A stretch of 64,000 bases of DNA, taken from Streptomyces sp. CB02414 (GTDB lineage Bacteria > Actinomycetota > Actinomycetes > Streptomycetales > Streptomycetaceae). The position numbers were made by a program, and so were the translations under genes. Shown one piece after another: positions 8,565 through 18,157 of this stretch. How positions within the stretch are numbered: position 1 is the stretch's first letter; each line of letters opens with the position of its first letter. Location: contig NZ_LIPF01000002.1 of the NCBI RefSeq assembly GCF_001905385.1, positions 620,001 through 684,000 of the forward strand, written 5' to 3'. Under the pieces are notes generated by a model, which was not told where the DNA came from, searched no databases, and worked only from the letters and a program-made list of their open reading frames with translations.

Positions 8565-10304
8565 TCAGGGCTCCGCGACCTCCCAGTTGGCGATCACCGT
8601 GCGGGCGATCTCGCGTCCCTCGTCGGCGAAGTAGCCCTTGCGGGGGTAGTCGATCCACAGCCGGTACATGTCGCCGTTCGCGGCCCGGTAGTACAGGATG
8701 TGGAACTCGCGCTCGCGCGGGTCCTGCGAGTCCGTCGTCGTGTACGCGATGACGTTCTCGGTGGCCTTCTCGCCCCGGTACTCGGTCTCGCTCGGCTCGC
8801 CCCTGGGCGCGGGCTCGTCGGCGAAGTTCCAGGAGTACTCGCCGTCCTTGAGCACGTCCCAGTCCGCCCACGCCTGTGCCGCCGCCGTGTCCGGGATCTT
8901 CCCGTCCTCGTCGTCGGCCTTGATGTCACGGTCGACGAAGACGGTCACCGCGCCGCTCGGGTCGGCGAACGTCTCGTTGGTGCCGTCCCAGTCGTCGGCG
9001 TGCTCCGCCTTCACGAACGCCGTCGGCAGGGCGACGCTGATGCCGGTCCTCGCGCCGAGTTCGTGCGTCCTCCAGCCCTTCGGCAGCGGCCCCGCGAAGG
9101 GCTCCGCGACCACCAGGTACGACGCCAGGGCCGCCGCGACGACCGCCGCGCCCAGGGTGATCCACGCGTTGCGGCCCAGCCGCACGCCCCACTTGGATCC
9201 GGCACTGGACGACCTGGCAACACCGTCCGGCCCGTCCGCCCCGTCGCCCCGGACCACGCGGGTGGGCGCGGGCTCGGGCGGGTTCGCGGCGGCCTCCAGC
9301 AGGGCGCGGGTGCGGGCCGCGTCCGGGCGGCGTGCCGGATCCTTGTCGAGCAGGCCGGTGATGAGCTCGGCGAGCGGTCCCCGCGCGGCGGCGGGCGGCG
9401 CGGGCGCGGCGTTGAGCACGGACTGGAGGGTGGCGGGGGTGTTGCTGCGGCGGAACGGCGAGACGCCCTCCGTCGCCGCGTACAGCACCACGCCCAGCGA
9501 CCACAGGTCGCTCGCCGGGCCGGGGCGCCGGCCCAGCACCCGCTCCGGTGCGATGTACTCGGGCGAGCCGACGAATCCGCCGGTGTCGGTCAGGTTGGTC
9601 TCGCCCTCGATCCGGGCGATGCCGAAGTCGGTGAGGACGACCCGGTCGTGCCGGCCGAGCAGGACGTTGTCCGGCTTCACGTCCCGGTGCAGGACGCCGG
9701 CCGCGTGCGCGGCCTCCAGCGCGCCGAGCACCTCCAGGCCGATCCGGGCCGCCTCGCGGGCGCCGAGCGTGCCCTCCTGCAACGCGTCGCCCAGCGAGCG
9801 GCCCCGGACCAGTTCCATCACGATCCACGGCTGGTCGTCCACCACCGCCACGTCGTGCACGCCGACGACGGCGGGATGGTCGAGCCGGGCGGCGGCGCGG
9901 GCCTCGCGGCGCATCCGCTCGAAGGCGTTGGCCCGTTCGCGTTCGGGAAGGTGGTCGGGGACGCGGGGCTCCTTGACGGCCACCTCGCGGTCCACGGTCT
10001 CGTCCTTGGCCCGCCACACCGTGCCCATGCCGCCGTGCCCGAGTCTGGCGATCAGCCGGTAGCGGCCGGCGATGAGCCGCCCGGCGCCCGGGTCCGGCGC
10101 GCCCGCGGAACGGGGCGGCGCCGGTGCCTGGTTCTCCGACTGCCCCCGGGCCTCCGGCCGGGCCTGCGTCTGCGGCGGCACGACCTGGGTGGGTGCCGCG
10201 TACGGGTTGCCGGGACGGGGCACGGCCACGGGCGGGTTCGGTGGTTGCAGGCCGAAACTCGTGGGCTCGTCCGGCCCGTTGTGCGGCCCCCCGTTGCTGC
10301 TCAT
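8565..10304 (-). CDS. Membrane Ser/Thr protein kinase with extracellular domain (kinase 1)
   Basis: 579 aa from the ATG at 10304 (another in-frame ATG at 10316 is possible). After a Pro/Gln-rich N-terminus, the PknB-type kinase domain spans about 80-340: glycine loop LGHGGMGTVW, Lys111, HRD 206-208, DFG 226-228, SPEY-IAPE activation segment. A transmembrane helix (about 381-400) leads to a 180-residue extracellular domain (GWRTHELG...ISVALPTAF, ending TVIANWEVAEP). Related extracellular modules occur in kinases 3 and 5 and in the pseudokinase. It is last in a run of five co-directional kinase genes, so shared ligands or cross-phosphorylation are plausible. Likely an active receptor kinase. 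Confidence 0.93.
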   Translation of the reverse strand: MSSNGGPHNGPDEPTSFGLQPPNPPVAVPRPGNPYAAPTQVVPPQTQARPEARGQSENQAPAPPRSAGAPDPGAGRLIAGRYRLIARLGHGGMGTVWRAKDETVDREVAVKEPRVPDHLPERERANAFERMRREARAAARLDHPAVVGVHDVAVVDDQPWIVMELVRGRSLGDALQEGTLGAREAARIGLEVLGALEAAHAAGVLHRDVKPDNVLLGRHDRVVLTDFGIARIEGETNLTDTGGFVGSPEYIAPERVLGRRPGPASDLWSLGVVLYAATEGVSPFRRSNTPATLQSVLNAAPAPPAAARGPLAELITGLLDKDPARRPDAARTRALLEAAANPPEPAPTRVVRGDGADGPDGVARSSSAGSKWGVRLGRNAWITLGAAVVAAALASYLVVAEPFAGPLPKGWRTHELGARTGISVALPTAFVKAEHADDWDGTNETFADPSGAVTVFVDRDIKADDEDGKIPDTAAAQAWADWDVLKDGEYSWNFADEPAPRGEPSETEYRGEKATENVIAYTTTDSQDPREREFHILYYRAANGDMYRLWIDYPRKGYFADEGREIARTVIANWEVAEP

Positions 10305-10386
10305 GGGTCCATGCATACCGTGCCGGACGTACCCGCATCCACCACCCGTGCGCGGCGGTCACAGAGCCGTGACGCACGGCTGCCGT

Positions 10387-11416
10387 TTATCTCCCGTTTG
10401 AGGGTGTTGCGGAGGCCTCTGAGGGCGTCGGGGACGCGGGCTCCGTCGTCGAGGTGGCGGACGGCGAACGCGTCGGCGCGCCGCCCCCGTCGCCGCCGTC
10501 CCCGTCGGCGAGCAGGGCCGCCGCCGTGACGCCCGCGCCGGCCGCCGCGACCACCAGCAGTACGGCGGTGAGCACGGCCCGTGGCCAGGAAGGCGCGCAG
10601 CATCCGCTCCGCCTCCGCCGCGTCCAGACGCCGTCGCGGATCGCGTTCCAGCAGGCCCCGGACGACCGGGAGCAGCGGCCCGGCCTCGGCGGGCGGGCGG
10701 ATCTCCTCGGTGACCACGGCGTGCAGGACACCGCCCAGCGAGTCCCGGTGGAAGGGTGAGGCGCCGCTGAGGACCGCGCACAGCAGCACGCCCACCGACC
10801 ACAGGTCGGACTCCGGGCCCGTGCCGGCGCCCGACATCCGCTCCGGGGCGGTGTACTCGGGGGAGCCGACGAAGGAGCCGGTCTCGGTGAGCGTGGTGGC
10901 ACCGGCGACCTGGGCGACGCCGAAGTCGGTGAGCACGACCCGGCCGTCCTCGGACACCAGCACGTTGGACGGCTTCACGTCCCGGTGCAGGATGCCGGCC
11001 GAGTGCGCGGTGTGCAGGGCGCCGAGGAGGGCGATGCCGATGCGGGCGGCCTCGGCGGCGTCGACCGGGCCCTGGCCGAGCACCCGGTCGGCGAGCGAAC
11101 CGCCGTCGACCAGTTCCATGACCATGTACGCGCGTTCGTCGTCCTCGACGACGTCGTGCACGACGATGACGTGGGGGTGGCTGAGCTGGGCGACCGCGCG
11201 GGCCTCGCGCAGGGTGCGCTCGCGGCGCCGCCGGGCCTCGGCCGCGGAGAGCGTCTCGTCGAGGGGGAGCGCCTTCACGGCCACCTCGCGGCCGAGCAGC
11301 TGGTCGGTGGCCCGCCACACGATGCCCATGCCGCCGCGGCCGAGCCGCTCGTGGAGCCGGTAACGGCCCGCGATGACACGCCCGCCCGCCCCCTCGGTCA
11401 CCATGCGCCCCATCAT
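10387..11416 (-). pseudogene. Membrane Ser/Thr protein kinase with a one-base frameshift before its transmembrane helix (kinase 2)
   Basis: The kinase domain is complete: glycine loop LGRGGMGIVW, Lys48, HRD 144-146, DFG 164-166, GSPEYTAPE. At about residue 279 the reading frame switches. Removing one C from CCC at 10578-10580 restores ATAVLTAVLLVVAAAGAGV and following residues, a clear transmembrane helix, then a Ser/Thr/Pro tail ending at the TAA at 10387; the repaired protein is 342 aa. Without repair the frame continues to 10301 with Arg/Gly-rich nonsense. Codon bias confirms the switch. It lacks the long extracellular domain of its neighbours. A sequencing error, a recent mutation or tolerated loss of anchoring are all possible. 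The start could also be 11404. Confidence 0.75.
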
Positions 11417-11536
11417 GCCCCACCGGACGCATCGGCTCCGGGCGGCGTCACCAGGGTGGCCGACAACCGACGGACGTACGAACGCCGTTGCGACGACTTC
11501 CGGCCACCGTCCGCCCGCCACCCGGTGCGGGGGAGG

Positions 11537-13246
11537 TCAGGCGGTCCTGGTCTTCTCCTGCCAGCTCTGCAGCACCGTGCGGAACCGCTGCCGTGTGGTC
11601 TCCCAGTCGTCGGCGGGGCCCGACATGTTGAGGGCGTACTCGACGCCGTCCCGGGACATGTACGTCTGCGACACCGCGCGGCGCGGTCCGGGGAAGGGGG
11701 TGTCCTTCGCCAGCGCGGTCCAGGTGTACTCCCAGCGGGCGCTGTCGCGGTCGCGGTAGCCGGTCGGTTCCAGGACGACGCGCCGGTAGTCCACCAGCCG
11801 CTGGAGCTGCACCTCCAGGTCCAGCTGGTGCGCGTACGGGTCGTTGTAGTCGGGTGCGCGGTCGACGGATATGCGCAGGACGTGTTCGCCGCCGTCGGGG
11901 GTGTAGTCGATCTGCCGGAGTTCGCCGCTGTCGCCGCCGAAGTCCGTGCGCTGCCAGTCCTCGGGCAGGTACAGGCTGAAACCCAGCGGGTCGTCGCGGC
12001 GCACCCAGTCGGCCGGAACGGAGCCACCGGGGCCCTTGCCCTGCGTGGCGGACGGGGAGGCGGAGGGCGAGTGGGTGGTGTCCGGGCCGGCCGTCGAGCC
12101 CGTGTCGTCCCGCTGTTGCAGCACCACGGCGGTACCCGCGCCGATCAGCGCGGCCACGGCGACGACCAGGGCGAACGTACGCAGGCGGCGACGGGGGCGC
12201 GGCCCGGTGGTGGCCGGCGGCGGGTACGGGTGTCCCGCCGCGGTGGGGCCGGGCGCGGCGTGTCCCATGGGTGCCGGGCCGACCGCGGTCGGGCCGGTGG
12301 CCGTCCGGTACGGCGTCGCCGTCGTCCCACCCGCGGGCCCCGCGGCCCCCTGGTGGACCGTGCCGTCCTGCCAGGACGGGCCCGAGTACCGCGTCGGCAC
12401 ATACGCCTGGGCGGACTTCGGCTGCCGCCCCTCCGCCGCCTCCGCGAGCATCTGCTCGGCCTCGGTGGCGTCGGGGCGCGTGGCCGGGTCCTTGCGCAGC
12501 AGGGCGTCGATGACGGGCGCGAGCGGACCGGCGTACCGGGGCTCGGTGGCCTCCTCCTCGACGACCGCCTGCATGGTGGTCAGCGGTGACGTGCGGCGGA
12601 ACGGCGATCTGCCCTCCACCGCCGTGTACAGGGTCGCGCCCAGTGCCCACAGGTCGGAGGCGGGGCCCGGGTCGTGGCCGCGGACGCGCTCGGGGGCCAG
12701 GTAGTCGACGGAGCCGACGACCTCTCCGGTCCGGGTGATGGTGGAGTCGCCCTCTATCTGGGCGATGCCGAAGTCGGTGAGCAGTACGCGGCCGTCCTCG
12801 CCGAGCAGCACGTTGCCGGGCTTGACGTCTCGGTGCAGCACGCCCGCGGTGTGCGCGGCGCGCAGGGCCCGCAGGACCCACAGGCCGATCCGGGCGGCCT
12901 CCCGGGGCTCGACCCGTTCCTCCTCCTTGACCGCGTCGGCCAGTGAGCGGCCCTCGACCAGCTCCATCACGATCCACGGCCGGCCGTCGTGTTCGAGTAC
13001 GTCGTGCACGGTGACGACGGCCGAGTGGTTGATCCGTGCGGCCGCCCGTGCCTCTCCCCGGGTGCGCGCCAGCAGTATCGCCTGGTCGCTCTCGGAGACG
13101 TAGAGCGCGGCGGTCAGCTCCTTGATGGCGACGGCCCGGTGCAGTACCTCGTCGTGTGCGCGCCACACCCGGCCCATGCCGCCGCTGCCGATGGCGTCGC
13201 TGAGCCGGTAACGGCCCGCGACGAGCCGGCCCTGCATCTGATTCAC
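11537..13246 (-). CDS. Membrane Ser/Thr protein kinase with extracellular domain (kinase 3)
   Basis: 569 aa from the GTG at 13246, chosen for its GGGG Shine-Dalgarno (ATG at 13237 also possible). The PknB-type kinase has glycine loop IGSGGMGRVW, Lys42, HRD 138-140, DFG 158-160 and DYLAPE. A Pro/Ala/Gly-rich juxtamembrane linker (about 280-355) precedes a transmembrane helix at about 357-376. The extracellular domain begins with FSLYLPEDWQR and ends near VLQSWQEKT, resembling the LPxxW-type modules of its neighbours. It is third in the kinase run. All catalytic residues are present, so an active receptor kinase is likely. Confidence 0.93.
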   Translation of the reverse strand: MNQMQGRLVAGRYRLSDAIGSGGMGRVWRAHDEVLHRAVAIKELTAALYVSESDQAILLARTRGEARAAARINHSAVVTVHDVLEHDGRPWIVMELVEGRSLADAVKEEERVEPREAARIGLWVLRALRAAHTAGVLHRDVKPGNVLLGEDGRVLLTDFGIAQIEGDSTITRTGEVVGSVDYLAPERVRGHDPGPASDLWALGATLYTAVEGRSPFRRTSPLTTMQAVVEEEATEPRYAGPLAPVIDALLRKDPATRPDATEAEQMLAEAAEGRQPKSAQAYVPTRYSGPSWQDGTVHQGAAGPAGGTTATPYRTATGPTAVGPAPMGHAAPGPTAAGHPYPPPATTGPRPRRRLRTFALVVAVAALIGAGTAVVLQQRDDTGSTAGPDTTHSPSASPSATQGKGPGGSVPADWVRRDDPLGFSLYLPEDWQRTDFGGDSGELRQIDYTPDGGEHVLRISVDRAPDYNDPYAHQLDLEVQLQRLVDYRRVVLEPTGYRDRDSARWEYTWTALAKDTPFPGPRRAVSQTYMSRDGVEYALNMSGPADDWETTRQRFRTVLQSWQEKTRTA

Positions 13247-13393
13247 GTTGCCCCGCAATGATCTGGTCAAAGGTCAGACTAGGGACCGCTCACCCCGCGG
13301 GGAACGGGTGGGGTGGTATGGAAACAGCTCTGTGACGGTTGTCGCTTTCCTCGCTCCGGCTCAACCACCCGCCCGGGATGGGTCCCTGGGCGG

Positions 13394-15838
13394 TCAGCCG
13401 GTGTACCGGTAGGTGGCCGAGGCCTGTTCGAACAGCCGGGACACCTCGTCCCGCTCCGACACCGGACCGCGGACCTGCACCACGTGGTAACGGCCGTCGA
13501 CGAGCATCGCGAGGTTGCGCACGTACAGCTCGCCGTCCGCGCCGGTCCAGGTGAACTGGCCCTCGGCCATGGTCCGTCCGCCGACCTCGATGGTCTTCAG
13601 CCCGCTGGAGGTGGCCCAGCTGGAGGCTCGGTACGAGGCCAACTCCGGCTCGGAGTCGCGCTGGTAGGCCATCGGGTCGTCACCGTACTCGGCGGCGCGG
13701 TCCCGGCCCGGTACGACGATGAGCTCGAAGCCGCCCTTGCTGTAGGCGACCTGCCCGCTGCCGTTGCGGGGCGTGCGCTCCCAGCCCTCGGCGACGGCGA
13801 CGCGGAAACCCTCGTCGTCCTCGCGCAGGGTGAACCCGTCGGCCGCGGCGGGGGTGTCGCCCTGCGTCTCGGTGCCACCGGACGCCGACCTGGAGGGGGC
13901 GGGGTCGTTCTCCGGTGACGTCTGCTCCGGGCGGGGCTCGGCGCCGCCGTCCGGGGTCCGCTCGGGCGGCGCCTGGCTCGCCTCTCCGGCGGCGCCCGTG
14001 CGGTCGCCGGCGCCGTCCGTGCCGCTCTTGGGCATGAAGAGCATGGCGTACGCGACCGCTCCGGCCAGGGCGAGCAGTATCAGCAGGAGCAGGGTGCGGC
14101 CGAGGCTGCGCGGGGAGCGGGCCTTCTCCCGCCGGTCGCGTTTGTGCCGTCCGTGGTGTGCGGGCAGGCCGGCGCGCCGCTTGCGCACCAGTTCGCCACG
14201 GCGGCGCACGATGGGCAGGCGGCTGGTCTCGGCGGGCGGCGCGGAGACGACGTGCAGGCCGGCCTCGGGCTCGGGCGCCGACCTGACGAGGGAGCGCAGC
14301 CAGCCGCGGAGTTCCTCGATGTCGAGGCGTTCGGTGGGGTCCTGACGCAGCAGCGACTCCACGACCGGCCGCAGCGGCCCGCACTCCTCGGCGAACGCCG
14401 GCGGCTCCGCGCAGACGATCTGCACCAGTTCGGCGGTCGACTCCTCCGGGTACGGCGCGTGCCCCTGTACGGCGCGGAAGAGCAGCGCGCCCAGCGCCCA
14501 CAGGTCGGTGGCGGGTCCGATGGGCGCGGCCAGCTGCCAGTTCTCGTGCACGGGCCCGGCCTGCTCCGGGGCCCAGCGCTCGGTGACCGGTCCGACCACG
14601 GCCATGCGGGTCTGCCGGGCCCGTTCGGCGGCGAGCGCGGTGGCCGGGCCGCGCGGGGCGGGGGTCAGGGCGGGCCCGGCCGCCGGGGCGGGGGCGGGGG
14701 CGGGCGGTTCGCCGGTGGCGCGGGGGGCGGCGCCGTGCCAGGAGGTCGTCGTGCGTACGCCGTAGGGGTCGGCGATCTGTCCCGGCGGGGCGGCGGCCGG
14801 TGCCTCCTGTCCGGCCGTGTCGGCGGGCCGGGGGACGGCGAGGTGAGGGCCGCCGGGACCGTCGTCGGGGGCGGGGCGGGCGCCGGGCAGGGCCGCGCGG
14901 CCGTTCCTCCCCTCCTGGACGCGGGCGGCCGCACGGGCGCCGGCGCGGTAGGCGGCGATGGCTCCGGCGCGCGCGGCGCGGGCGTCCCCGCTGGTCTCCA
15001 GCGGCGCGGGAGCGAGCCCGGAGACGGTGCCCCCGGGGCCCTGGGGGGCGGGCAGCCCGCCCACGTCCCGGGCCTCGATGGCGGCCCGCCGGGCGGCCTC
15101 GGGATCGCAGCCGTCGGACCCGGAGGCCCCGGACCGCGCACCCCCACCGCCCCGCCCGAAGGTCCCGTCAGGAGCGACCGGGGCGCTGCCGCTCTCCTCG
15201 TCGTCGGGGGCCGGCACCGGGTCGTATCCGCACAGCGCCTCCTCCGCCGCCCCGGCCGCCAGGCCGGTCAGCACCACGCGCCCGTCGTCGCAGACGAGCA
15301 CGGTGCGCGCGGTGATGTTGCGGTGCACCCAGCCGTACGTGTGCAGCACCCGCAGCGCCAGGAGGATGTCGGAGGCCACCTCGGCCGCCCGGTAGGGCGT
15401 CAGCGGCTGCTCGGCGAGCAGGGCGGCCAGCGGCCTCGCGGTCACCAGCTCGCTGACGATCCACAGGGAGCCGCCCTCGGCGAACACGTCGAAGACCTGG
15501 TCGAGGCGCGGGTGGTCGGGTACGGCCGCCGCGGCCTGCGCCGCCTCGACGGCACGGCGTACCACCGGGTCCGCGGGCTTGCGGGAACCGCCGCGCGCTG
15601 CCGCCGAACGGCCGCCGGCGTGCCTGAAGGCGCCGTCGCGGGCCGTGAACCCGTCGGGCAGGCCGTCCGCGTCGAGCACCTCGGCCTCGACGACCTCGGG
15701 CAACGGCACCTGCCTGACCAGGACTTCCTGTCCGCTGTAGGTGTCGAAGGCCCGGGTCTCGGTGAGTTCGTACTCGTCGGACGGCGGCAGCGGCAGGCGG
15801 TAGCGGTCGGCGAGCACCCGTCCCGCATAGTCGTCCAC
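13394..15838 (-). CDS. Membrane pseudokinase with extracellular domain (kinase-like 4)
   Basis: 814 aa from the GTG at 15838, which has a GGGGGTGG Shine-Dalgarno. The kinase fold is recognisable (HTYGWVHRNITARTVLV, TDLWALGALLFRAVQGHAPY, DPTERLD) but catalytic residues are lost. There is no glycine loop, Arg42 stands where the ATP-binding Lys is expected (VLVRQVPLP), the catalytic Asp of HRD is Asn (HRN 172-174), and DFG is replaced by GLA (192-194). A long Ala/Gly/Pro-rich insertion (about 205-425) sits where the activation loop should be. A transmembrane helix at about 580-601 leads to an extracellular domain containing EDDEGFRVAVAEGWER, related to those of kinases 1, 3 and 5. It probably acts as a scaffold or regulator of the adjacent active kinases, as known for some actinobacterial pseudokinases. 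Confidence 0.9.
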   Translation of the reverse strand: MDDYAGRVLADRYRLPLPPSDEYELTETRAFDTYSGQEVLVRQVPLPEVVEAEVLDADGLPDGFTARDGAFRHAGGRSAAARGGSRKPADPVVRRAVEAAQAAAAVPDHPRLDQVFDVFAEGGSLWIVSELVTARPLAALLAEQPLTPYRAAEVASDILLALRVLHTYGWVHRNITARTVLVCDDGRVVLTGLAAGAAEEALCGYDPVPAPDDEESGSAPVAPDGTFGRGGGGARSGASGSDGCDPEAARRAAIEARDVGGLPAPQGPGGTVSGLAPAPLETSGDARAARAGAIAAYRAGARAAARVQEGRNGRAALPGARPAPDDGPGGPHLAVPRPADTAGQEAPAAAPPGQIADPYGVRTTTSWHGAAPRATGEPPAPAPAPAAGPALTPAPRGPATALAAERARQTRMAVVGPVTERWAPEQAGPVHENWQLAAPIGPATDLWALGALLFRAVQGHAPYPEESTAELVQIVCAEPPAFAEECGPLRPVVESLLRQDPTERLDIEELRGWLRSLVRSAPEPEAGLHVVSAPPAETSRLPIVRRRGELVRKRRAGLPAHHGRHKRDRREKARSPRSLGRTLLLLILLALAGAVAYAMLFMPKSGTDGAGDRTGAAGEASQAPPERTPDGGAEPRPEQTSPENDPAPSRSASGGTETQGDTPAAADGFTLREDDEGFRVAVAEGWERTPRNGSGQVAYSKGGFELIVVPGRDRAAEYGDDPMAYQRDSEPELASYRASSWATSSGLKTIEVGGRTMAEGQFTWTGADGELYVRNLAMLVDGRYHVVQVRGPVSERDEVSRLFEQASATYRYTG

Positions 15839-15990
15839 GTCGCCACCCCCGGCAGCCCGTCGGTCAATTCCGTTCGCCCGGCGGGCCGTTCCGGCTGCGT
15901 ACGGTCCGCAAGCACTCACGATACGTGCCGGAGGCAACCCGCAAAGAGGGGATGCCAGATATCGGACCGCGCAAACCCGGCCCGCCCGGT

Positions 15991-18009
15991 TCAGGACTTG
16001 GGTTCGAACGATGTCGTCAGCGTCCGCCAGGTGTCGCGGCGCAGGTCGCTGTCCCAGTCGCCGGCCTTCGCGGTGTACATCAGCGCGTAGCCCTGATGGT
16101 CGTTGACGACGAAGCCCCGGTCCACGGTGCGGAACTTGGTGCCGTCGTCCGTGTAGGTGAACTCCCAGTCGGCCGCGTTCCAGCCGCGGTAGCCCACCTT
16201 CTCTATGCGGATCTTCTTGTACTGGGAGCGGACCATGTACCGCTCCTGGTTCTTCCAGTCGGCGACCGGGTCGTCCTTGGGCGTGGACGTCCAGGCGACG
16301 AGCAGCTTCTGCCCGTTCGGACCGGTGAAACGGTCCCCCGCCGAGCCCTTGGCCTGGTACTTCCAGCCTTCCGGCAGCCCGATGGAGTAGCCCTGGGCGC
16401 CCTGGTGGGTGGCCGCCGCGCCCTCGTCGTCGGCCTTGCCCGCGTCACCCTGGCCGGCGCCGTCCGCCCCGGTGTCGCCGGACGCGCTCGCGCCGGAGTC
16501 CGGCGCGCCGGCCGAGCCCCCGTCCGTCGCCTCCTGCGACGCGGAGCCGTCGGTGCGGGCCCCGCCCTCGTCGTCCTGCTTCGTGTCGCCGCTCGCGCCC
16601 GCGGTGGCGACGGTCTTGTCGCCGTTTCCGCCCTGGGCACCCTTGTCGTCGTCGCCGCCGAGCGTGAGGGCCAGTACGGTGCCGAGCACGGCGAGCGCCA
16701 CGACCACCGCGATGACGACCAGCGTCCGGCGCGGCACCACGTCGGTGAGCGGCGCCCGGGGCGCGGGCCGGGGCGGCAGGTCCGGGGGCGGCACGACGGG
16801 CCAGCCGGAGCTGCGGGTACCCGCGGGCGCGTTCGCCGCCCCGGAAACCGCACCGGCTCCGGCGCCCGCACCCGGGCGGGCACCGGAGGTGGCACCCGTA
16901 CCGGCACCCGAGCCCGTACCGGTGCCCGGCCCGCCGCCCCGCACCGACGCGTTCACGGCCGCCCCGGCGGACGCCGAAGCGGTGGCCGGACCGGCGGCGG
17001 CCTTGCGGACGGAACGCAGCGCGCCGCGCAGCCGCTCCCCGGCCTCCTCGCCGCGCTTGCCCCCGGCGCCCGCCGGACCGCCCCTGCGGGACCGCTCGTC
17101 CGGCTGGGCGGGCAGCGGTACGACCTTGGTGGCGTCGGCCGGCTCGTCCGCCGGGTCGGGGGCGTGGAGGACCTTGTTGAGCAGCGCGCGGGCGCCCGCG
17201 TCGTCGAGCCGCAGCGCGGGGTCTTTGTTGAGCAGGCCGTAGATGACGTCCCGCAGCGGGCCGGCGTTCTTCGGCTCCTCCAGGTTCTCCGTCATCACCG
17301 CGGTGAGCGTGGCGATGGCGGAGCCCTTGTCGTAGGGCGGGGTGCCCTCGACCGCCGCGTACAGCAGCCCGCCGAGCGACCACAGGTCGGCGGCCGGGCC
17401 GGGCTTGTGGCCGCGGGCGCGCTCCGGGGAGATGTAGGAGGGGGCGCCGACGAGCATGCCGGTGGAGGTGATGGACGGGTCGCCCTCGACCTGGGCGATG
17501 CCGAAGTCGGTGAGCACGACCCGGCCGTCCTCGGCGATCAGCACGTTGGACGGCTTCACGTCGCGGTGCAGGATGCCCTCGCGGTGCGCCGAGCGCAGCA
17601 CGTCGAGGATGGCGAGGCCCACCTCGGCGGCGCGCCTCGGCTCCAGCAGGCCGTCCTCACGGATGGCCTCGGCGAGCGACTTGCCCTCGACGAGTTCCAT
17701 CACGATCCACGGACGGTCGTCCTCCTCGACGACGTCGTAGACCGTGACGGCGCTGTTGTTGCGGATCCGCGCGATCGCCTTGGCCTCACGCAGGGTGCGC
17801 GTGATCAGGCGCCGCTTCTCCTCCTCGTCGATGTTGCCCGGGAACCGCAGCTCCTTGACGGCGACCGTGCGTCCGAGGGTCTCGTCCTCCGCCCGCCACA
17901 CCGTCCCCATGCCGCCGCGGCCGAGCACGTCTCCCAGCCGGTACCGCCCGGCGAGGAGACGTGCGCTCTTGTCCGTACGGGGTGTCCCCGCCCGCTCCGC
18001 CTCCGACAT
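15991..18009 (-). CDS. Membrane Ser/Thr protein kinase with extracellular domain (kinase 5)
   Basis: 672 aa from the ATG at 18009 (GAGGGGAC Shine-Dalgarno; ATG at 18021 also possible). The PknB-type kinase has glycine loop LGRGGMGTVW, Lys52, HRD 148-150, DFG 168-170 and SYISPE. A long low-complexity linker rich in Gly, Ala, Thr and Pro (about 285-425) precedes a transmembrane helix at about 429-450. Outside it come an acidic Gly/Ala/Asp-rich spacer and a globular domain beginning SIGLPEGWKYQ and ending TLTTSFEPKS. It is the first gene of the five-kinase run in transcription order. The kinase is predicted to be active. Confidence 0.93.
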   Translation of the reverse strand: MSEAERAGTPRTDKSARLLAGRYRLGDVLGRGGMGTVWRAEDETLGRTVAVKELRFPGNIDEEEKRRLITRTLREAKAIARIRNNSAVTVYDVVEEDDRPWIVMELVEGKSLAEAIREDGLLEPRRAAEVGLAILDVLRSAHREGILHRDVKPSNVLIAEDGRVVLTDFGIAQVEGDPSITSTGMLVGAPSYISPERARGHKPGPAADLWSLGGLLYAAVEGTPPYDKGSAIATLTAVMTENLEEPKNAGPLRDVIYGLLNKDPALRLDDAGARALLNKVLHAPDPADEPADATKVVPLPAQPDERSRRGGPAGAGGKRGEEAGERLRGALRSVRKAAAGPATASASAGAAVNASVRGGGPGTGTGSGAGTGATSGARPGAGAGAGAVSGAANAPAGTRSSGWPVVPPPDLPPRPAPRAPLTDVVPRRTLVVIAVVVALAVLGTVLALTLGGDDDKGAQGGNGDKTVATAGASGDTKQDDEGGARTDGSASQEATDGGSAGAPDSGASASGDTGADGAGQGDAGKADDEGAAATHQGAQGYSIGLPEGWKYQAKGSAGDRFTGPNGQKLLVAWTSTPKDDPVADWKNQERYMVRSQYKKIRIEKVGYRGWNAADWEFTYTDDGTKFRTVDRGFVVNDHQGYALMYTAKAGDWDSDLRRDTWRTLTTSFEPKS

Positions 18010-18157
18010 GCGTCCCCTCATGCAACCCGCCCTGACAGAGCCTTCATTGTCCCTCACCCGACAAGTGCTCGACGCCCAGGGTGCCCCTGGCGCCGGCCGG
18101 GCGAGCGGGCGGGCGGCACGGCGGGGTGACCCTGCGTCACACCCGCCCCGGCGGCCC

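Noticed and set aside
10560-10600. Programmed ribosomal frameshift in kinase 2
   Set aside because: No slippery heptamer or downstream stimulatory structure is evident; a simple one-base insertion in a C run explains it.
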